This document shows, in pieces, positions 36,630 to 45,119 of a stretch of 46,678 nt of DNA; positions within the stretch are counted from its first letter, which is position 1; each line of letters starts with the position of its first letter. Where the stretch lies: NCBI RefSeq assembly GCF_029478665.1, contig NZ_JARPQB010000042.1:1-46678 (forward strand), in the 5' to 3' direction. The position numbers and the translations under genes are program-made. This DNA comes from Pseudomonas entomophila (GTDB lineage Bacteria; Pseudomonadota; Gammaproteobacteria; Pseudomonadales; Pseudomonadaceae). Below the pieces are notes generated by a model. That model was not told the origin of the DNA. It saw nothing but the letters and a program-made list of their open reading frames with translations, and made no database searches.

Positions 36630-37739
36630 ATGAGCCGGATCTCGCACACCTTGCGCCTGGGCCTGAAAGAGCTGACCAGCCTGCGTCACGACAGCGTGTT
36701 GCTGCTGTTCCTGCTATACGCCTTCAGCGTGGCGATCTACATGCCTGCCGCAGGCTCGGTGATCGGCGTGCACAACGCCAGCGTGGCGGTGGTCGACGAA
36801 GACCGCAGCGCGCTGTCGCGCAAGCTCGCCGAGTCACTGCAACCACCCGAGTTCCAGCCCGCCGTGGCCCTGCCAGCCGACCGCCTGGACCAGGCCATGG
36901 ACAGCGGCCAGTACACCTTCGTCATCAATGTGCCAGTGAATTTCCAGAGCGACCTGCTGGCCGGGCGCTCGCCGGAGCTGCAGGTCAACGTCGATGCCAC
37001 GGCCATGAGCCAGGCGTTCATGGGCGCCGGTTACATCGGCCGGATCTTCGAGCGCGAACTGCTCGAATACGCCGACCGCAGCGCCACCAGCCCCGCGTTG
37101 ATCAACCCCAAGGCACTGTTCAACCCCAACCTGGAGGGGGGCTGGTTCCTGGCGGTGATCCAGATCGTCAACAACATCACCATCCTCGCCATCGTGCTCA
37201 CCGGCACCGCGCTGCTGCGCGAACGCGAGCATGGCACCCTCGATCACTTGCTGGTGCTGCCGCTGACGGCATTGGAAATCATGTTGGCGAAGATCGGCAG
37301 CAACGCCCTGGTGGTGGTGCTGTGCACCTGGGTTTCGCTGGAGGTGGTGGTCAAGGGCGCGCTGGGCGTTCCGCTCGCGGGCTCGCTGGGGCTGTTCCTG
37401 GGGGTAACCGCGCTGTACCTGTTCGCCAGCACGGCATTGGGGATCTTCCTTGCCACCCTGGCGCGTTCGACGCCGCAGTTCGGCCTGCTGGCGATCCCGG
37501 TGATCATCCCGATGCTGCTGCTCTCGGGGGGCAGCACGCCGCTGGACAGCATGCCGCAGTGGCTGCAGTGGGTCATGCAGGGCTCGCCCTCGACCCACTT
37601 CGTCAGCCTGGGCGCGGCGATCCTGTTCCGCGACGCCGGGCTGAGCGTGGTGTGGCCAGACGTGCTGGCCCTGGCCGTGATTGGCCTGGTGTTCTTCAGC
37701 GTGGCGTTGCTGCGCTTTCGCCGCAGCCTCGCCGCCTGA
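36630..37739 (+). CDS. ABC-2 type transporter permease (YhhJ-like)
   Basis: Partner membrane subunit of the exporter, 369 aa. TM1 is at residues 20-45, followed by a large periplasmic domain (VAVVDEDRSALSRKLAESLQ) and five further segments near the C-terminus (VNNITILAIVLTGTALLREREHG marks the conserved ABC-2 loop). Its ATG is one base after the preceding TGA, so translation is coupled. Together with the permease half of the double-ATPase protein it would make a heterodimeric channel. Its stop codon abuts the stop of the convergent FliL-like gene. Confidence 0.93.
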   Translation: MSRISHTLRLGLKELTSLRHDSVLLLFLLYAFSVAIYMPAAGSVIGVHNASVAVVDEDRSALSRKLAESLQPPEFQPAVALPADRLDQAMDSGQYTFVINVPVNFQSDLLAGRSPELQVNVDATAMSQAFMGAGYIGRIFERELLEYADRSATSPALINPKALFNPNLEGGWFLAVIQIVNNITILAIVLTGTALLREREHGTLDHLLVLPLTALEIMLAKIGSNALVVVLCTWVSLEVVVKGALGVPLAGSLGLFLGVTALYLFASTALGIFLATLARSTPQFGLLAIPVIIPMLLLSGGSTPLDSMPQWLQWVMQGSPSTHFVSLGAAILFRDAGLSVVWPDVLALAVIGLVFFSVALLRFRRSLAA

Positions 37740-38144
37740 TCACTGCACGATCAGGTTGTTGAACAGCAGGTCCTCGACAATCGGCTTGCCCTCTTCGGAC
37801 TCCATCACCTGCTGCACCTGCTTCAGGGCTTCCTGGCGCAGTTTTTCCTTGGCTTCGACATTGCTCATGTTGTCCACGCCCTGCTGGGTGAACAGCGCCA
37901 CCAGCTGGTTGCGGATCAACGGCTCGTGGTGCTTGACCGCGGCGGCGGCGGTATCGCCGGTGACGCGCAGGGCCACGTCGGCCTTGTACACCCGCAGCTT
38001 CGGGCCACCGTCGAGCGCGTAGTTGCCGACAAAGGGCGGGCTCAGGGTGATGTAGGACACCTTCGGCTCCCCTTCCTTGGCTTCCTCGGCCATTGCCGCC
38101 GCTGGCAGCATCAGGGCCAGCACCATCAAGATCCACGCTTTCAC
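37740..38144 (-). CDS. Orphan FliL-like exported protein
   Basis: A 134-aa protein of the flagellar FliL fold (YITLSPPFVGNYALDGG, RVYKADVALRVTGDTAAAAV, then a FLFN-like C-terminus VEDLLFNNLIVQ). Unlike flagellar FliL, which has an uncleaved anchor, this one seems to have a cleavable signal (MKAWILMVLALMLPAAAMA|EE). The start is GTG 38144 with GAGGAG seven bases upstream; the frame continues 19 codons upstream without a good site. It stands apart from flagellar genes. FliL proteins associate with the stator/MotB region, and a non-flagellar SPFH-like role is possible; neither is shown here. Confidence 0.85.
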   Translation of the reverse strand: MKAWILMVLALMLPAAAMAEEAKEGEPKVSYITLSPPFVGNYALDGGPKLRVYKADVALRVTGDTAAAAVKHHEPLIRNQLVALFTQQGVDNMSNVEAKEKLRQEALKQVQQVMESEEGKPIVEDLLFNNLIVQ

Positions 38145-38301
38145 GAATTCGCTCCTCAATACAGTTGGCGCCAGCTTACCCAGCGCGCCAGCCAAACCCA
38201 AGCCCGGGCTTATGCCGGCTCATCAGGGCGGGCCATGCTCGTTGACCGCAGTCACGGCCCTCCTACACTTATCGGCCACCACACGCAAAGGAATAGCCCT
38301 G

Positions 38302-39279
38302 ATGAAAGCCTTGTTGTGCAAAGCCCTGGGCCCGGCGCGGGACCTGGTCCTGGAAGAGGTCGCCAGCCCCACGCCGAAGAAGAACGAGATTCTGCTCGAC
38401 GTGCATGCCGCCGGGGTCAACTTCCCCGACACCCTGATCATCGAGGGCAAGTATCAGTTCCAGCCGCCACTGCCGTTCTCACCCGGTGGCGAAGCGGCTG
38501 GCGTAGTGGCGGCGGTCGGCGAGAAGGCCGGTGCGTTCAAGGTGGGCGACCGGGTCATGGCCCTGACCGGCTGGGGCGCGTTCGCCGAGCAGGTGGCGGT
38601 GCCGCACTACAACGTGCTGCCGATCCCGGCCGGCATGGACTTCACCACCGCCGCCGCCTTCGGCATGACCTACGGCACGTCGATGCACGCGCTGGCCCAG
38701 CGCGGCCAGCTCAAGGCCGGCGAGACCTTGCTGGTGCTCGGCGCCTCGGGTGGCGTGGGGCTGGCGGCGGTGGAAATCGGCAAGGCCCTTGGCGCGCGGG
38801 TGATCGCCGCGGCCAGCAGCGCCGAGAAGCTCGCGGTAGCCAAGGCTGCCGGGGCCGATGAGCTGATCGATTACAGCCAGGCCAGCCTGAAGGATGAGAT
38901 CAAGCGCCTGACCGGTGGCCAGGGCGTGGATGTGGTCTACGACCCGGTCGGTGGCGAGTTGTTCGACCAGGCCGTGCGCGGGCTGGCGTGGAACGGGCGG
39001 TTGCTGGTGGTGGGCTTTGCCAGCGGCACGATCCCGCAGTTGCCGGTGAACCTGGCGCTGCTCAAGGGCGCGGCAGTGATCGGGGTGTTCTGGGGCGCGT
39101 TCGCCCAGCGTCAGCCGGAGGACAATGCGAGAAACTTCCACCAGCTGTTTGCCTGGCACGCCGAGGGCAAGTTGAAGCCGTTGGTGTCGCAGACCTATCC
39201 GTTGGCCGAAGGGGGCGCGGCGATCGAGCGGCTCGCGCAACGCCAGGCGGTGGGCAAGCTGGTGGTGGTGGCCAGGTAG
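38302..39279 (+). CDS. NADPH:quinone oxidoreductase (medium-chain dehydrogenase family)
   Basis: Zinc-free MDR-family reductase, 325 aa, of the QOR/Qor2 type. The nucleotide motif LVLGASGGVGLAAVEIGKAL lies near residues 142-161, and a proline/serine-rich N-terminal domain (HAAGVNFPDTLIIEGKYQF) binds the quinone-like substrate. There are no catalytic zinc cysteines or structural zinc lobe. The start ATG 38302 has AAAGGA nine bases upstream. It is divergent from the FliL-like gene and monocistronic. Physiological substrate (quinone or enone) cannot be told from the sequence. Confidence 0.9.
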   Translation: MKALLCKALGPARDLVLEEVASPTPKKNEILLDVHAAGVNFPDTLIIEGKYQFQPPLPFSPGGEAAGVVAAVGEKAGAFKVGDRVMALTGWGAFAEQVAVPHYNVLPIPAGMDFTTAAAFGMTYGTSMHALAQRGQLKAGETLLVLGASGGVGLAAVEIGKALGARVIAAASSAEKLAVAKAAGADELIDYSQASLKDEIKRLTGGQGVDVVYDPVGGELFDQAVRGLAWNGRLLVVGFASGTIPQLPVNLALLKGAAVIGVFWGAFAQRQPEDNARNFHQLFAWHAEGKLKPLVSQTYPLAEGGAAIERLAQRQAVGKLVVVAR

Positions 39280-39284
39280 ATGGG

Positions 39285-39330
39285 TTCGCCGGCAAGCCGG
39301 CGCCTACAGCAGGCAGTGCTGGCCGGCGAA
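39285..39330. repeat. REP copy with truncated partner
   Basis: One 23-base palindrome of the GCCGGC class (39285-39307) is followed by a partial second copy retaining only its GCCGGCGAA end (39322-39330). It sits between convergent genes. Confidence 0.75.
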
Positions 39331-39334
39331 CCTC

Positions 39335-39985
39335 TCAGACTTCACGCAGGTTGTGGCAGCGCCTGAACCGCGCCTCCAGGTTGCGATCCGGCATCTGGTG
39401 GCTGCGCAGGGCGTTGAGGGTCTGCTCCACATAATCCCGTGTCGTGCCGTAGCGGCCCTTGGCGCTGGCCAGGATCTGGCTCAGCAAAGTGTCCGGCAGA
39501 TTCCCGGCATAACAGGGCAAGTGCCGCTCCAGCACGAAGCCCAGCGCCTGTACCTTGCTGCCATCGCTCAAGCGGCAGCTCAGCCAATGCGGCCGGTAGG
39601 CCGGATAGGGCATCTCGCGTTGCCACAGGGCCATCAGCGAATCTTCCAGGTTGCTGTCGTCCAGCCGGTAGGCGAAGCCGCTGCAGGAGCCGCCACGATC
39701 CAGGCCGAACACCAGCCCAGGGCATTCCGGGGTGCCGCGATGTTCGTGGGACCAGAGGTAGAGCCCACGGTGATAACCATGCACCCGTGCCCGCTGGCGT
39801 TCCACCGAATGGCATTCGGGCCGCCAGATCAATGAGCCATAGGCGAACAACCACACCGGGCCGCCCATGTGCTGTGACAGGGTGACATTCATCGACTGTT
39901 GTAATTGCTCGCGGGTCAACTGTTGCCCGAAGTCGAGCGAGGGGGGATATGCGACCTGCCAGGATAAACTTTCAAGTGCCGACAT
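39335..39985 (-). CDS. chaC: Gamma-glutamylcyclotransferase, ChaC family
   Basis: ChaC-type enzyme, 216 aa, that degrades glutathione to 5-oxoproline and Cys-Gly. The hallmark VWLFAYGSLIWRPEC (near residues 43-57) binds the gamma-glutamyl group, and RVHGYHRGLYLWSHEHRGTP and PGLVFGLDRGGSCSGFAYRL follow. The start is ATG 39985 (MSALESLSWQ) with a poor ribosome site; a shorter start is possible near MNVTLSQHMG (residue 32). It stands alone, convergent with the quinone reductase. Glutathione is the known substrate of the family; the name ChaC (cation transport) is historical. Confidence 0.92.
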   Translation of the reverse strand: MSALESLSWQVAYPPSLDFGQQLTREQLQQSMNVTLSQHMGGPVWLFAYGSLIWRPECHSVERQRARVHGYHRGLYLWSHEHRGTPECPGLVFGLDRGGSCSGFAYRLDDSNLEDSLMALWQREMPYPAYRPHWLSCRLSDGSKVQALGFVLERHLPCYAGNLPDTLLSQILASAKGRYGTTRDYVEQTLNALRSHQMPDRNLEARFRRCHNLREV

Positions 39986-40061
39986 AAACTGCCGCCATAA
40001 TTCCTGTGAACTGCCAGAGTGCCGGTTCTACTGTGATACTTACAGTGCCTGTGCGGACGTA

Positions 40062-40126
40062 TTCGCGGCTGAAGCCGCTCCTACAGAGGCCTGCGCAATT
40101 CCTGTAGGAGCGGCTTTAGCCGCGAA
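40062..40126. repeat. Inverted REP pair upstream of chaC
   Basis: Two 23-base palindromes (40062-40084 and 40104-40126; arms GCGGCT and AGCCGC) face each other across 19 bases. One base of the second copy differs (CTTTAG instead of CTTCAG). Confidence 0.9.
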
Positions 40127-40292
40127 GGCCCTGGTGCCTAACGTAAGGCAGAATACAGGTGCGGCTCAAGCCCGAAGTCAAAGTTTCATTCAGTCGCCCG
40201 CCGAACGGAAACTAATGTTTCGAGTATAGCGACAGTTATCAACCGTACCGGCAATAATTCCCGCCATATAATCAACCGAAAAAAGTTGGTTA

Positions 40293-40323
40293 TAAAAAAC
40301 GGCACACCCTTGCAGCGTGCCGT
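40293..40323 (-). terminator. Terminator after the iron-sulfur reductase gene
   Basis: On the minus strand a 7-bp stem ACGGCAC/GTGCCGT with an 11-base loop is followed by TTTTTAT, eight bases past the stop codon. Confidence 0.85.
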
Positions 40324-40330
40324 GTCTCGA

Positions 40331-41299
40331 TCAACCGCGCGGTGCGTAGGCAAACACGTCGGCGCGCATGCGGTGAGCATCCATGCCGGCCTCGACCAAC
40401 GCATCGAGGGTGGCATAGACCATGTTCGGCGAGCCGCTCGCATAGACATGGACCTGGTTCAGGTCGCCGATGTCCTCGCACACGGCTTCGTGCAGCAGGC
40501 CGCAGCGCCCTTCCCAACCGCACAGGTCGCTGACGACCTTGTGCAGGAACAGGTTGGGCAGGCGCTGCCACTCGTCCCAGTGCTCGATTTCGTAGAAGTC
40601 CTCGGGCCGGCGCACACCCCAGTAGAGGTGCACAGGGTACTTGAAGCCATTGGCGCGGCAATGCTCGACCAGGCTGTGCATCTGGCCCATGCCGGTGCCT
40701 GCGGCAATCAGCACCAACGGGCCATCCGGCAGCTCGGCCAGGTGGGCGTCGCCGAACGGCAGCTCGATACGCGCGATGCCATTGCGCTGCAATTGCGCGA
40801 TCAGCTGCACCGCGCTGCTCTCACGCGCCAGCACATGCAGCTCCAGGTCACGGCCACCGTGGGGTGCCGAGGCCAGGGAGAACGCGGCCTTGTCGGCGCC
40901 CTCGCGCTCGATCATCAGGTACTGCCCGGCGTGATAGCGCGGTGGCTTGCCAGCCGGGGCACGCAGGCGCACGCGCCAGACGTCACCACCCACTTCGACG
41001 CACTCGCTCACGGTGCAGGCCAGCTTGCGCACCGGTAGTTCGCCCAGGGCCAGCACACCATCCCAGAGCACCACGCAATCCTCCAGAGGCTCGGCGATGC
41101 AAGTGAACAGCTCGCCGTGATCACGGACCACGCCCTCCTGGCGCACGCGCCCTTCCACCAGCAACGCGGCACAGACATGGCAGTTGCCATTACGGCAACT
41201 GCTCGGGCAGTCGTAACCCAGCCGCCGCGCCGCATCCAGAATCCTTTCCCCGGGTTCCACCGCCAATACTGCCCCGGAAGGCTGCAAGGTCACCTGCAT
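40331..41299 (-). CDS. 2Fe-2S ferredoxin / FAD-NAD(P)H reductase (AscD/Fre-like)
   Basis: A 322-aa oxidoreductase with an N-terminal plant-type ferredoxin domain and C-terminal flavin reductase. Cluster cysteines are in CRNGNCHVC (C-x4-C-x2-C) with a fourth in LFTC. The FAD region reads HAGQYLMIEREG, and the nicotinamide part has LIAAGTGMGQMHSLVEH, LYWGVRRPEDFY and VYASGSPNMVYATL. It is of the CDP-6-deoxyglucoseen reductase family, but no deoxysugar genes are nearby. The start ATG 41299 shares its A with the ubiD stop (TGATG). In E. coli the flavin reductase gene fre also lies next to ubiD, so electron supply for flavin cofactor work is a reasonable inference. Confidence 0.91.
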   Translation of the reverse strand: MQVTLQPSGAVLAVEPGERILDAARRLGYDCPSSCRNGNCHVCAALLVEGRVRQEGVVRDHGELFTCIAEPLEDCVVLWDGVLALGELPVRKLACTVSECVEVGGDVWRVRLRAPAGKPPRYHAGQYLMIEREGADKAAFSLASAPHGGRDLELHVLARESSAVQLIAQLQRNGIARIELPFGDAHLAELPDGPLVLIAAGTGMGQMHSLVEHCRANGFKYPVHLYWGVRRPEDFYEIEHWDEWQRLPNLFLHKVVSDLCGWEGRCGLLHEAVCEDIGDLNQVHVYASGSPNMVYATLDALVEAGMDAHRMRADVFAYAPRG

Positions 41300-42765
41300 C
41301 AATCTATTCCCAACTGGTCCCACAGCTCATCGATACGGCGGGTGACGGCCTCGTCCTTGACGATGACCCGGCCCCATTCGCGCGTAGTTTCGCCCGGCCA
41401 CTTGTGCGTGGCGTCCAGGCCCATCTTCGACCCCAGCCCCGACACCGGCGACGCGAAGTCGAGGTAGTCGATGGGCGTGTTGTCGATCATCACCGTATCA
41501 CGCTTGGGGTCCATGCGCGTGGTGATGGCCCAGATCACATCATTCCAGTCGCGGGCATTGATATCGTCGTCGGTGACGATAACGAACTTGGTGTACATGA
41601 ACTGTCGCAGGAACGACCACACACCCAGCATCACGCGCTTGGCGTGGCCTGGATACTGCTTTTTCATGGTCACCACCGCCATGCGGTACGAACAGCCTTC
41701 CGGGGGCAGGTAGAAGTCGACAATCTCGGGGAACTGTTTCTGCAGGATAGGCACGAACACTTCGTTCAGCGCCACGCCGAGGATCGCCGGCTCATCTGGC
41801 GGACGGCCGGTGTAGGTGCTGTGGTAGATCGGCTTCTGCCGGTGGGTGATGCGCTCGACGGTGAACACCGGGAAGCTGTCCACCTCGTTGTAATAGCCGG
41901 TGTGGTCGCCGTATGGGCCTTCCGGGGCCATCTCGCCCGGGTGGATCACACCTTCGAGGATGATCTCGGCGGTGGCCGGCACCTGCAGGTCGTTGCCTCG
42001 ACATTTGACCAGCTCGGTGCGGTTGCCACGCAGGAGGCCGGCGAAGGCGTATTCGGAGAGGGTGTCCGGTACCGGAGTGACCGCGCCCAGGATGGTCGCA
42101 GGGTCCGCGCCCAGGGCCACGGCCACCGGGAAAGGCTGGCCGGGGTGCTTCTGGCACCATTCGCGGTAGTCCAGGGCGCCACCGCGGTGGCTCAGCCAAC
42201 GCATGATGACCTTGTTGCGGCCGATCACCTGCTGGCGGTAGATGCCCAGGTTCTGGCGGTCCTTGTTCGGGCCACGGGTGACGGTCAGGCCCCAGGTGAT
42301 CAGCGGTGCCACGTCGCCCGGCCAGCAATGCTGGATCGGCAGTTGCGACAGGTCGACATCGTCGCCTTCGACCACGATCTCCTGGCACACCGCGTCCTTG
42401 ACCACTTTCGGTGCCATCGACACGACTTTCTTGAAGATGGGTAGCTTCGACCAGGCGTCCTTCAAGCCTTTCGGTGGCTCTGGCTCCTTGAGGAACGCCA
42501 GCAGCTTGCCGATTTCACGCAGCTCCTCGGTCGATTCGGCGCCCATGCCCATGGCCACGCGCTCGGGAGTGCCGAACAGGTTGCCCAGCACCGGGATGTC
42601 GAAGCCGGTGGGCTTTTCGAACAGCAATGCCGGGCCCTTGGCGCGCAGGGTGCGGTCGCAGACTTCGGTCATTTCCAGGACAGGGGAGATGGGAACCTGG
42701 ATGCGCTTGAGTTCACCGCGCTGTTCCAGGCCACGGATGAAGTCGCGCAAATCGCGATACTGCAT
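41299..42765 (-). CDS. ubiD: 4-hydroxy-3-polyprenylbenzoate decarboxylase (UbiD)
   Basis: Prenylated-FMN decarboxylase of ubiquinone biosynthesis, 488 aa, the E. coli UbiD length. The N-terminus [20 protein letters not shown] is typical. The active-site region has the [20 protein letters not shown] stretch with the conserved Glu and Asp, and [20 protein letters not shown] for metal and cofactor binding. The start ATG 42765 has GAGG seven bases upstream. Its stop overlaps the start of the reductase gene by one base. The partner UbiX, which makes the cofactor, is not in the window. Confidence 0.96.
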
Positions 42766-42846
42766 GCAAGGGCCTCGTGTTGGGCGTATCGGTCGGGGGG
42801 CAGAGTGTAGCGCCGTTCACGCCTTGTTTGGGGGCAAAAATGAAAC

Positions 42847-42954
42847 GGGGCCGCTTCGCGCCCCATCGCGGCTGAAGGCCGCTCCTACAAGGGTCGGCGT
42901 ATGCAGAACCCGTGTAGGAGCGGCCTTCAGCCGCGATGGGCTGCGAAGCAGCCC
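42847..42954. repeat. Composite REP unit between ubiD and rho
   Basis: Two 24-base palindromes (42865-42888 and 42914-42937; arms GCGGCTGAAGGCCGC class) face each other across 25 bases. They are flanked by 42847-42864 (GGGGC with GCCCC, slightly imperfect) and 42938-42954 (GGGCTGC GAA GCAGCCC, perfect). It lies just beyond the rho stop. Confidence 0.88.
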
Positions 42955-42977
42955 CCGTTACAGCCTGATCTGTAAGC

Positions 42978-44237
42978 TTACTTGCGCTTCATCGACAGGA
43001 AGAACTCATCGTTGGTCTTGGTCTGCTTGAGCTTGTCGACCAGGAACTCGATGGCGGCGATCTCGTCCATCGGGTGCAGCAGCTTGCGCAGGATCCACAT
43101 GCGCTGCAGTTCGTCGTCGGCGGTCAGCAGCTCTTCGCGGCGGGTACCGGACTTGTTGATGTTGATGGCCGGGAACACACGCTTTTCAGCGATACGACGG
43201 TCCAGGGGCAGCTCCATGTTGCCGGTACCCTTGAACTCTTCGTAGATCACTTCGTCCATCTTCGAGCCGGTCTCGACCAGCGCGGTGGCGATGATGGTCA
43301 GCGAACCACCTTCCTCGATGTTGCGCGCGGCACCGAAGAAACGCTTTGGCTTCTCCAGGGCGTGGGCGTCGACACCACCGGTCAGCACCTTGCCGGAGCT
43401 CGGGATCACGGTGTTGTAGGCACGGGCCAGACGGGTGATCGAGTCGAGCAGGATAACCACGTCCTTCTTGTGCTCGACCAGGCGCTTGGCCTTCTCGATG
43501 ACCATTTCGGCGACCTGCACGTGGCGGGTCGGCGGCTCGTCGAAGGTGGAGGCGACCACTTCGCCGCGCACGGTGCGCTGCATCTCGGTCACTTCTTCCG
43601 GGCGCTCGTCGATCAGCAGAACGATCAGGTGGCACTCGGGGTTGTTGCGGGTGATGTTCGCCGCGATGTTCTGCAGCATGATCGTCTTACCGGCTTTCGG
43701 CGGAGCGACGATCAGGCCACGCTGGCCTTTGCCGATCGGGGCGCACAGGTCGATGACGCGACCGGTGAGGTCTTCGGTGGAACCATTGCCGGCTTCCATC
43801 TTCAGGCGCTTGTTGGGGAACAGTGGCGTCAGGTTTTCGAACAGGATCTTGTTCTTGGCGTTTTCCGGACGGTCGAAGTTGATGGTGTCAACTTTGAGCA
43901 GGGCGAAGTAACGCTCACCTTCCTTCGGTGGACGGATCTTGCCGACGATGGTGTCGCCGGTGCGCAGGTTGAAGCGGCGGATCTGGCTGGGCGACACGTA
44001 TATGTCGTCAGGGCCGGCCAGGTAGGAGGCATCCGCCGAACGCAGGAAACCGAAACCATCCTGGAGAATCTCCAGCACGCCGTCACCCGAGATCTCTTCG
44101 CCGCTTTTCGCATGCTTTTTCAGCAGGGCGAAAATCACGTCCTGTTTGCGCGAACGGGCCATGTTTTCGATGCCCATCTGTTCGGCCATTTCCAAAAGAT
44201 CGGTAATCGGCTTTTGCTTGAGTTCTGTCAGGTTCAT
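42978..44237 (-). CDS. rho: Transcription termination factor Rho
   Basis: Hexameric RNA helicase that ends transcription, 419 aa, the usual length. The N-terminal domain (MNLTELKQKPITDLLEMAEQ) is followed by the RNA-binding cold-shock-like fold with GFGFLRSADASYLAGPDDIY. Walker A is APPKAGKT near 178-185, and Walker B is VVILLDSITRLAR. The C-terminal R-loop and secondary RNA site are intact. ATG 44237 has almost no Shine-Dalgarno pairing (CCCCTT before it), though its N-terminus is conserved. The leader is long (over 150 bases), which fits the autoregulation known for rho. Confidence 0.97.
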   Translation of the reverse strand: MNLTELKQKPITDLLEMAEQMGIENMARSRKQDVIFALLKKHAKSGEEISGDGVLEILQDGFGFLRSADASYLAGPDDIYVSPSQIRRFNLRTGDTIVGKIRPPKEGERYFALLKVDTINFDRPENAKNKILFENLTPLFPNKRLKMEAGNGSTEDLTGRVIDLCAPIGKGQRGLIVAPPKAGKTIMLQNIAANITRNNPECHLIVLLIDERPEEVTEMQRTVRGEVVASTFDEPPTRHVQVAEMVIEKAKRLVEHKKDVVILLDSITRLARAYNTVIPSSGKVLTGGVDAHALEKPKRFFGAARNIEEGGSLTIIATALVETGSKMDEVIYEEFKGTGNMELPLDRRIAEKRVFPAININKSGTRREELLTADDELQRMWILRKLLHPMDEIAAIEFLVDKLKQTKTNDEFFLSMKRK

Positions 44238-44547
44238 AAGGGGAGTGACGTAATCATGTAAGAAGGGAGAGAGTAAGCATTTGGCTTAATGAGGCCGCGC
44301 CGCTAGATGGCGACAAGATCGCGTACTGATTCGAATTAGGGATGCTTCGGCGACGGCGTGCAGAGGGCACTGAAAGGGTCAGTGCGAGGCCGAATGTAAC
44401 ACTTGATTTTTTCGACGTCTAGTGGTTTTAGCCACACATATCGACAGGTTTTTACCGGGAGGGGCGATATCGTGGGGCGAGCCTGCTTGCGCCGATATTT
44501 CCCACAGAAGGCAAAGAAAAGCCCCGCATTTGCGGGGCTTTTTCACA
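44238..44547. other. rho leader and trxA-rho intergenic region
   Basis: This 310-base gap contains the untranslated rho leader. A weak minus-strand promoter candidate has TAGACG (44416-44421) and TTACAT (44394-44399) 16 bases apart. The trxA terminator lies at its right edge. There is no open frame with coding character. Confidence 0.5.
44514..44538 (-). terminator. Terminator of trxA
   Basis: A perfect 8-bp stem GCCCCGCA with TGCGGGGC lies nine bases past the trxA stop and is followed on the minus strand by TTTTCTTT. It also has Ts on the plus side and may work in both directions. Confidence 0.92.
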
Positions 44548-44874
44548 TCACAGGTTGGCGTCGATGAACGCCTGCAGCTGCGATTTCGACAGGGCGCCGA
44601 CCTTGGTGGCCTCGACGTTGCCGTTCTTGAACAGCATCAGGGTCGGGATGCCGCGCACGCCGTGCTTGGCCGGGGTTTCCTGGTTTTCGTCGATGTTCAG
44701 CTTGGCGACGACCAGCTTGCCTGCGTAGTCTTCGGCGATGGCGTCCAGTACCGGAGCGATCATCTTGCATGGGCCGCACCATTCAGCCCAGTAGTCGACC
44801 AGCACCGCGCCTTCGGCCTTGAGTACGTCGGCTTCGAAGCTGGCGTCGGTGACGTGTTTGATTTTGTCGCTCAT
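44548..44874 (-). CDS. trxA: Thioredoxin 1
   Basis: Cytoplasmic dithiol reductant, 108 aa. The active site WCGPC is at residues 32-36, the buried Asp precedes it in VLVDYWAEW, and the cis-proline loop is GVRGIPTLMLF. The C-terminus is the usual KSQLQAFIDANL. The start is ATG 44874 with GGAG before it; the frame continues eight codons upstream into the leader. It lies between rho and the divergent ppx, the standard Pseudomonas arrangement. Confidence 0.97.
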   Translation of the reverse strand: MSDKIKHVTDASFEADVLKAEGAVLVDYWAEWCGPCKMIAPVLDAIAEDYAGKLVVAKLNIDENQETPAKHGVRGIPTLMLFKNGNVEATKVGALSKSQLQAFIDANL

Positions 44875-45119
44875 GGAAATCTCCAAGGTCGTAAGCAATA
44901 AAAAACGTTGCCCATCATAGCGGCACCCTGGCGCGACAGGAAGCCACGGACGATTGAGTGTAACTATAGTTGTGCAAGACCCCTCGAATCGAAACCGTCA
45001 TGTCGCTGCCATAACATTGCCATGACCTTGCCATGCATCAAGCCTTGCAGCGCCGCGCGTTGGCGGATGGCCACGATCGTGGCACGATTGCCGGGTTAAC
45101 GACCGAGAACCTCCAGACC

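Larger units (their letters stand above)
39986..40330. other. Intergenic region between chaC and the iron-sulfur reductase
   Basis: This 345-base gap holds the chaC promoter region, a REP pair at 40062-40126 and the terminator at 40293-40323. The AT-rich block at 40205-40295 between them has no open frame of coding character. I see nothing else. Confidence 0.6.

Noticed and set aside
40331..41299. Deoxysugar (ascarylose-type) pathway gene
   Set aside because: Although the family name points there, no sugar nucleotide genes are nearby and the gene overlaps ubiD.
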